DNA from: Oscillospiraceae bacterium
GTDB taxonomy: Bacteria; Bacillota; Clostridia; UBA1381
DNA: 6,207 nt
Assembly (NCBI GenBank): GCA_020860985.1
Contig: JAJBTG010000148.1
Location: 1 to 6,207, forward strand
Direction of reading: 5' to 3'
Under the pieces are notes generated by a model, which saw nothing but the letters and a program-made list of their open reading frames with translations, was not told the DNA's origin and did no database searches. The translations under genes were made by a program, and so were the position numbers. Positions 5,521-6,207 of this stretch are shown in pieces; the stretch's first letter is position 1, and each line of letters begins with the position of its first letter.

Positions 5521-6206
5521 ACCATCGCCTCCCTATACTTTTTCACATCAATCACGCCGTCCACCATGTGCGGTCTGTAAAACGACGCGTCCGCGGCGTC
5601 CGAAAACTTTTTTGCTTCCCAATCGTCATTTTTAGGCCGTCCGTTATCCTTAAAATTCATTCTGTAAAGCATAAAACCCAAGTCGGTATCACCCTTAAGC
5701 TCGGGAGAAATTTGTTCATACGGGAAATCATCTACAAGCTCTATCGAGCTGACCGAAAATTCCCGACAGCCCAAGACGGGCTGTCGGAAACACTGTCCGT
5801 TTTTCAGCCGCCGCATTATAATATTATAATGTTTTTCCTCACTCTCATCCTCGCGGTCGCTCCTGATATTTGTCATTTCAAAATGAAATTCTATTCCGTA
5901 GCAAACATCTTTAAGCACCATACCGCCTCTTTGGTTTATACATGACTTTGTATAAATTTCGGGTTCGGCATCTCCGCCTTTCATTTTCTTTTTTACGTGC
6001 GTAAGGCTCACCTTTTCCTTAACCTCGTTGCGGCGGATATTCACAAATTTTATCGGGTTCATCACCACAATTTTGTCTATGACGTAACGCAGAGCAGGCT
6101 TCCAATAAATGCTTTTGAGCAGTCCCTCAAGCGCACCCGGCGTCGGCACGTCGTAGCTTACTCTCTACACCTTCATTTCACTTCGCGTAAAGCAAGCATA
6201 ATCGCC
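5514..6206 (-). CDS. cas5c: Cas5c (Cas5d/Csd5) pre-crRNA endonuclease, 5' end beyond window, interrupted by an in-frame TAG
   Basis: In type I-C, Cas5c replaces Cas6: it cuts the repeat hairpin and stays on the crRNA 5' handle in Cascade. The frame is open from 6149 to the TGA at 5516-5514 (211 residues from GTG 6149). It contains VPTPGALEGLLKSIYWKP, FVNIRRNEV, EEKHYNIIMRRLKNGQCF with the Lys-His pair likely homologous to the catalytic pair of the family, and QPVLGCREF. Upstream the same frame continues in clear family sequence to the window edge: GDYACFTRSEMKV, then a TAG at 6167-6165, then RVSYD. Relatives read MKVERVSYDVPTP there, so the TAG replaces the Glu codon (GAG to TAG, one base). 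About ten N-terminal residues are outside the window. Restarting at GTG 6149 would lose the first beta-strand of the RAMP fold and has no Shine-Dalgarno. The gene is either broken, misread or dependent on readthrough. Confidence 0.93.
5528..5533 (-). promoter_or_regulatory. Shine-Dalgarno deciding the cas8c GTG start
   Basis: Minus-strand GGGAGG, within the end of cas5c, is seven bases before the cas8c GTG at 5520-5518. It supports that non-ATG start. Confidence 0.75.
5763..5787 (-). repeat. Perfect 10-bp hairpin inside cas5c
   Basis: Arms CCGACAGCCC (5763-5772) and GGGCTGTCGG (5778-5787) are perfect inverted complements around a five-base loop. In the mRNA this is a strong GC-rich stem followed by GAATTTTCGG. 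It encodes FRQPVLGCRE, part of a conserved Cas5c motif, so codon constraints explain part of the symmetry. It could cause pausing or partial termination, but may be coincidence. Confidence 0.6.
6165..6167 (-). other. In-frame amber codon in cas5c
   Basis: Minus-strand codons around it read ATG AAG GTG TAG AGA GTA AGC TAC GAC. The translation on both sides matches Cas5c without a frame change, so this is a substitution and not an indel. The family residue at this place is Glu. Confidence 0.9.
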
Positions 6207-6207
6207 C

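Noticed and set aside
1312..5945. Plus-strand open frames of about 60-125 codons opposite cas1, cas4, cas7c, cas8c and cas5c.
   Set aside because: They lie wholly or almost wholly antisense to well-recognised cas genes, show no recognisable domain and are explained as shadows.
6147..6149. GTG as the true start of cas5c.
   Set aside because: This codon is the Val of the conserved YDVPTP stretch. Family sequence continues upstream on the other side of the TAG, and no Shine-Dalgarno precedes the GTG.
1201..6206. Genome-wide reassignment of TAG to a sense codon.
   Set aside because: Only one internal TAG occurs in more than 1,700 cas codons, and ordinary CAG/CAA and other codons are used throughout. 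General recoding should give more. A single mutation, error or rare suppression fits better.
1..6207. A previously undescribed defence system.
   Set aside because: Every gene matches the canonical type I-C set in the canonical order, and the array repeat is a standard I-C repeat. No extra gene lies among them.
6150..6207. Absence of cas3 as an unusual feature.
   Set aside because: In type I-C, cas3 is upstream of cas5c, which here is past the right edge, so nothing can be concluded.

Overview
The window is a nearly complete type I-C CRISPR-Cas locus. All cas genes lie on the minus strand, so the biological order reads from right to left: cas5c, cas8c (with an internal Cas11c start), cas7c, cas4, cas1, cas2, a leader, and an array of ten spacers. 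The expected cas3 would lie past the right edge; its absence here reflects the window boundary. The host cannot be named from this stretch. Moderate GC, strong AGGAGG-type ribosome binding sites and the close resemblance of the Cas proteins to clostridial-type I-C sets suggest an anaerobic Bacillota (Clostridia) bacterium, but this is a low-confidence inference because these loci move horizontally.

Layout: 1-30 array trailer; 31-734 array (ten well-conserved 33-bp repeats plus one decayed terminal repeat, ten spacers of 33-37 bp); 735-894 leader with a candidate promoter, two small inverted repeats and a possible terminator for the cas transcript; 895-1185 cas2; 1201-2220 cas1; 2220-2870 cas4; 2867-3730 cas7c; 3730-5520 cas8c; 5514 to the right edge cas5c, lacking its first codons. 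Neighbouring genes overlap by 1-7 bases or are 15 bases apart, so this is one translationally coupled operon.

How the parts work together: Cas5c should cut the array transcript at the base of each repeat hairpin and stay on the crRNA. Cas7c coats the spacer part, Cas8c reads the PAM, and Cas11c, made from an internal start in cas8c, forms the inner belly of Cascade. Cas3 (outside the window) would degrade the target. Cas1, Cas2 and Cas4 insert new, PAM-selected spacers at the leader end, which here is the right end of the array.

The architecture is well known and I do not claim a new system. Points deserving a second look: (i) a TAG codon interrupts the highly conserved N-terminal region of cas5c where the family has glutamate, suggesting a nonsense mutation, a base-calling error or stop readthrough; (ii) a textbook Shine-Dalgarno and ATG inside cas8c would give a 128-residue Cas11c; (iii) cas1 and cas2 are in one frame, separated only by a TAG and five sense codons; (iv) the leader-proximal repeat carries a private substitution that turns a G-U wobble in the repeat hairpin into an A-U pair.
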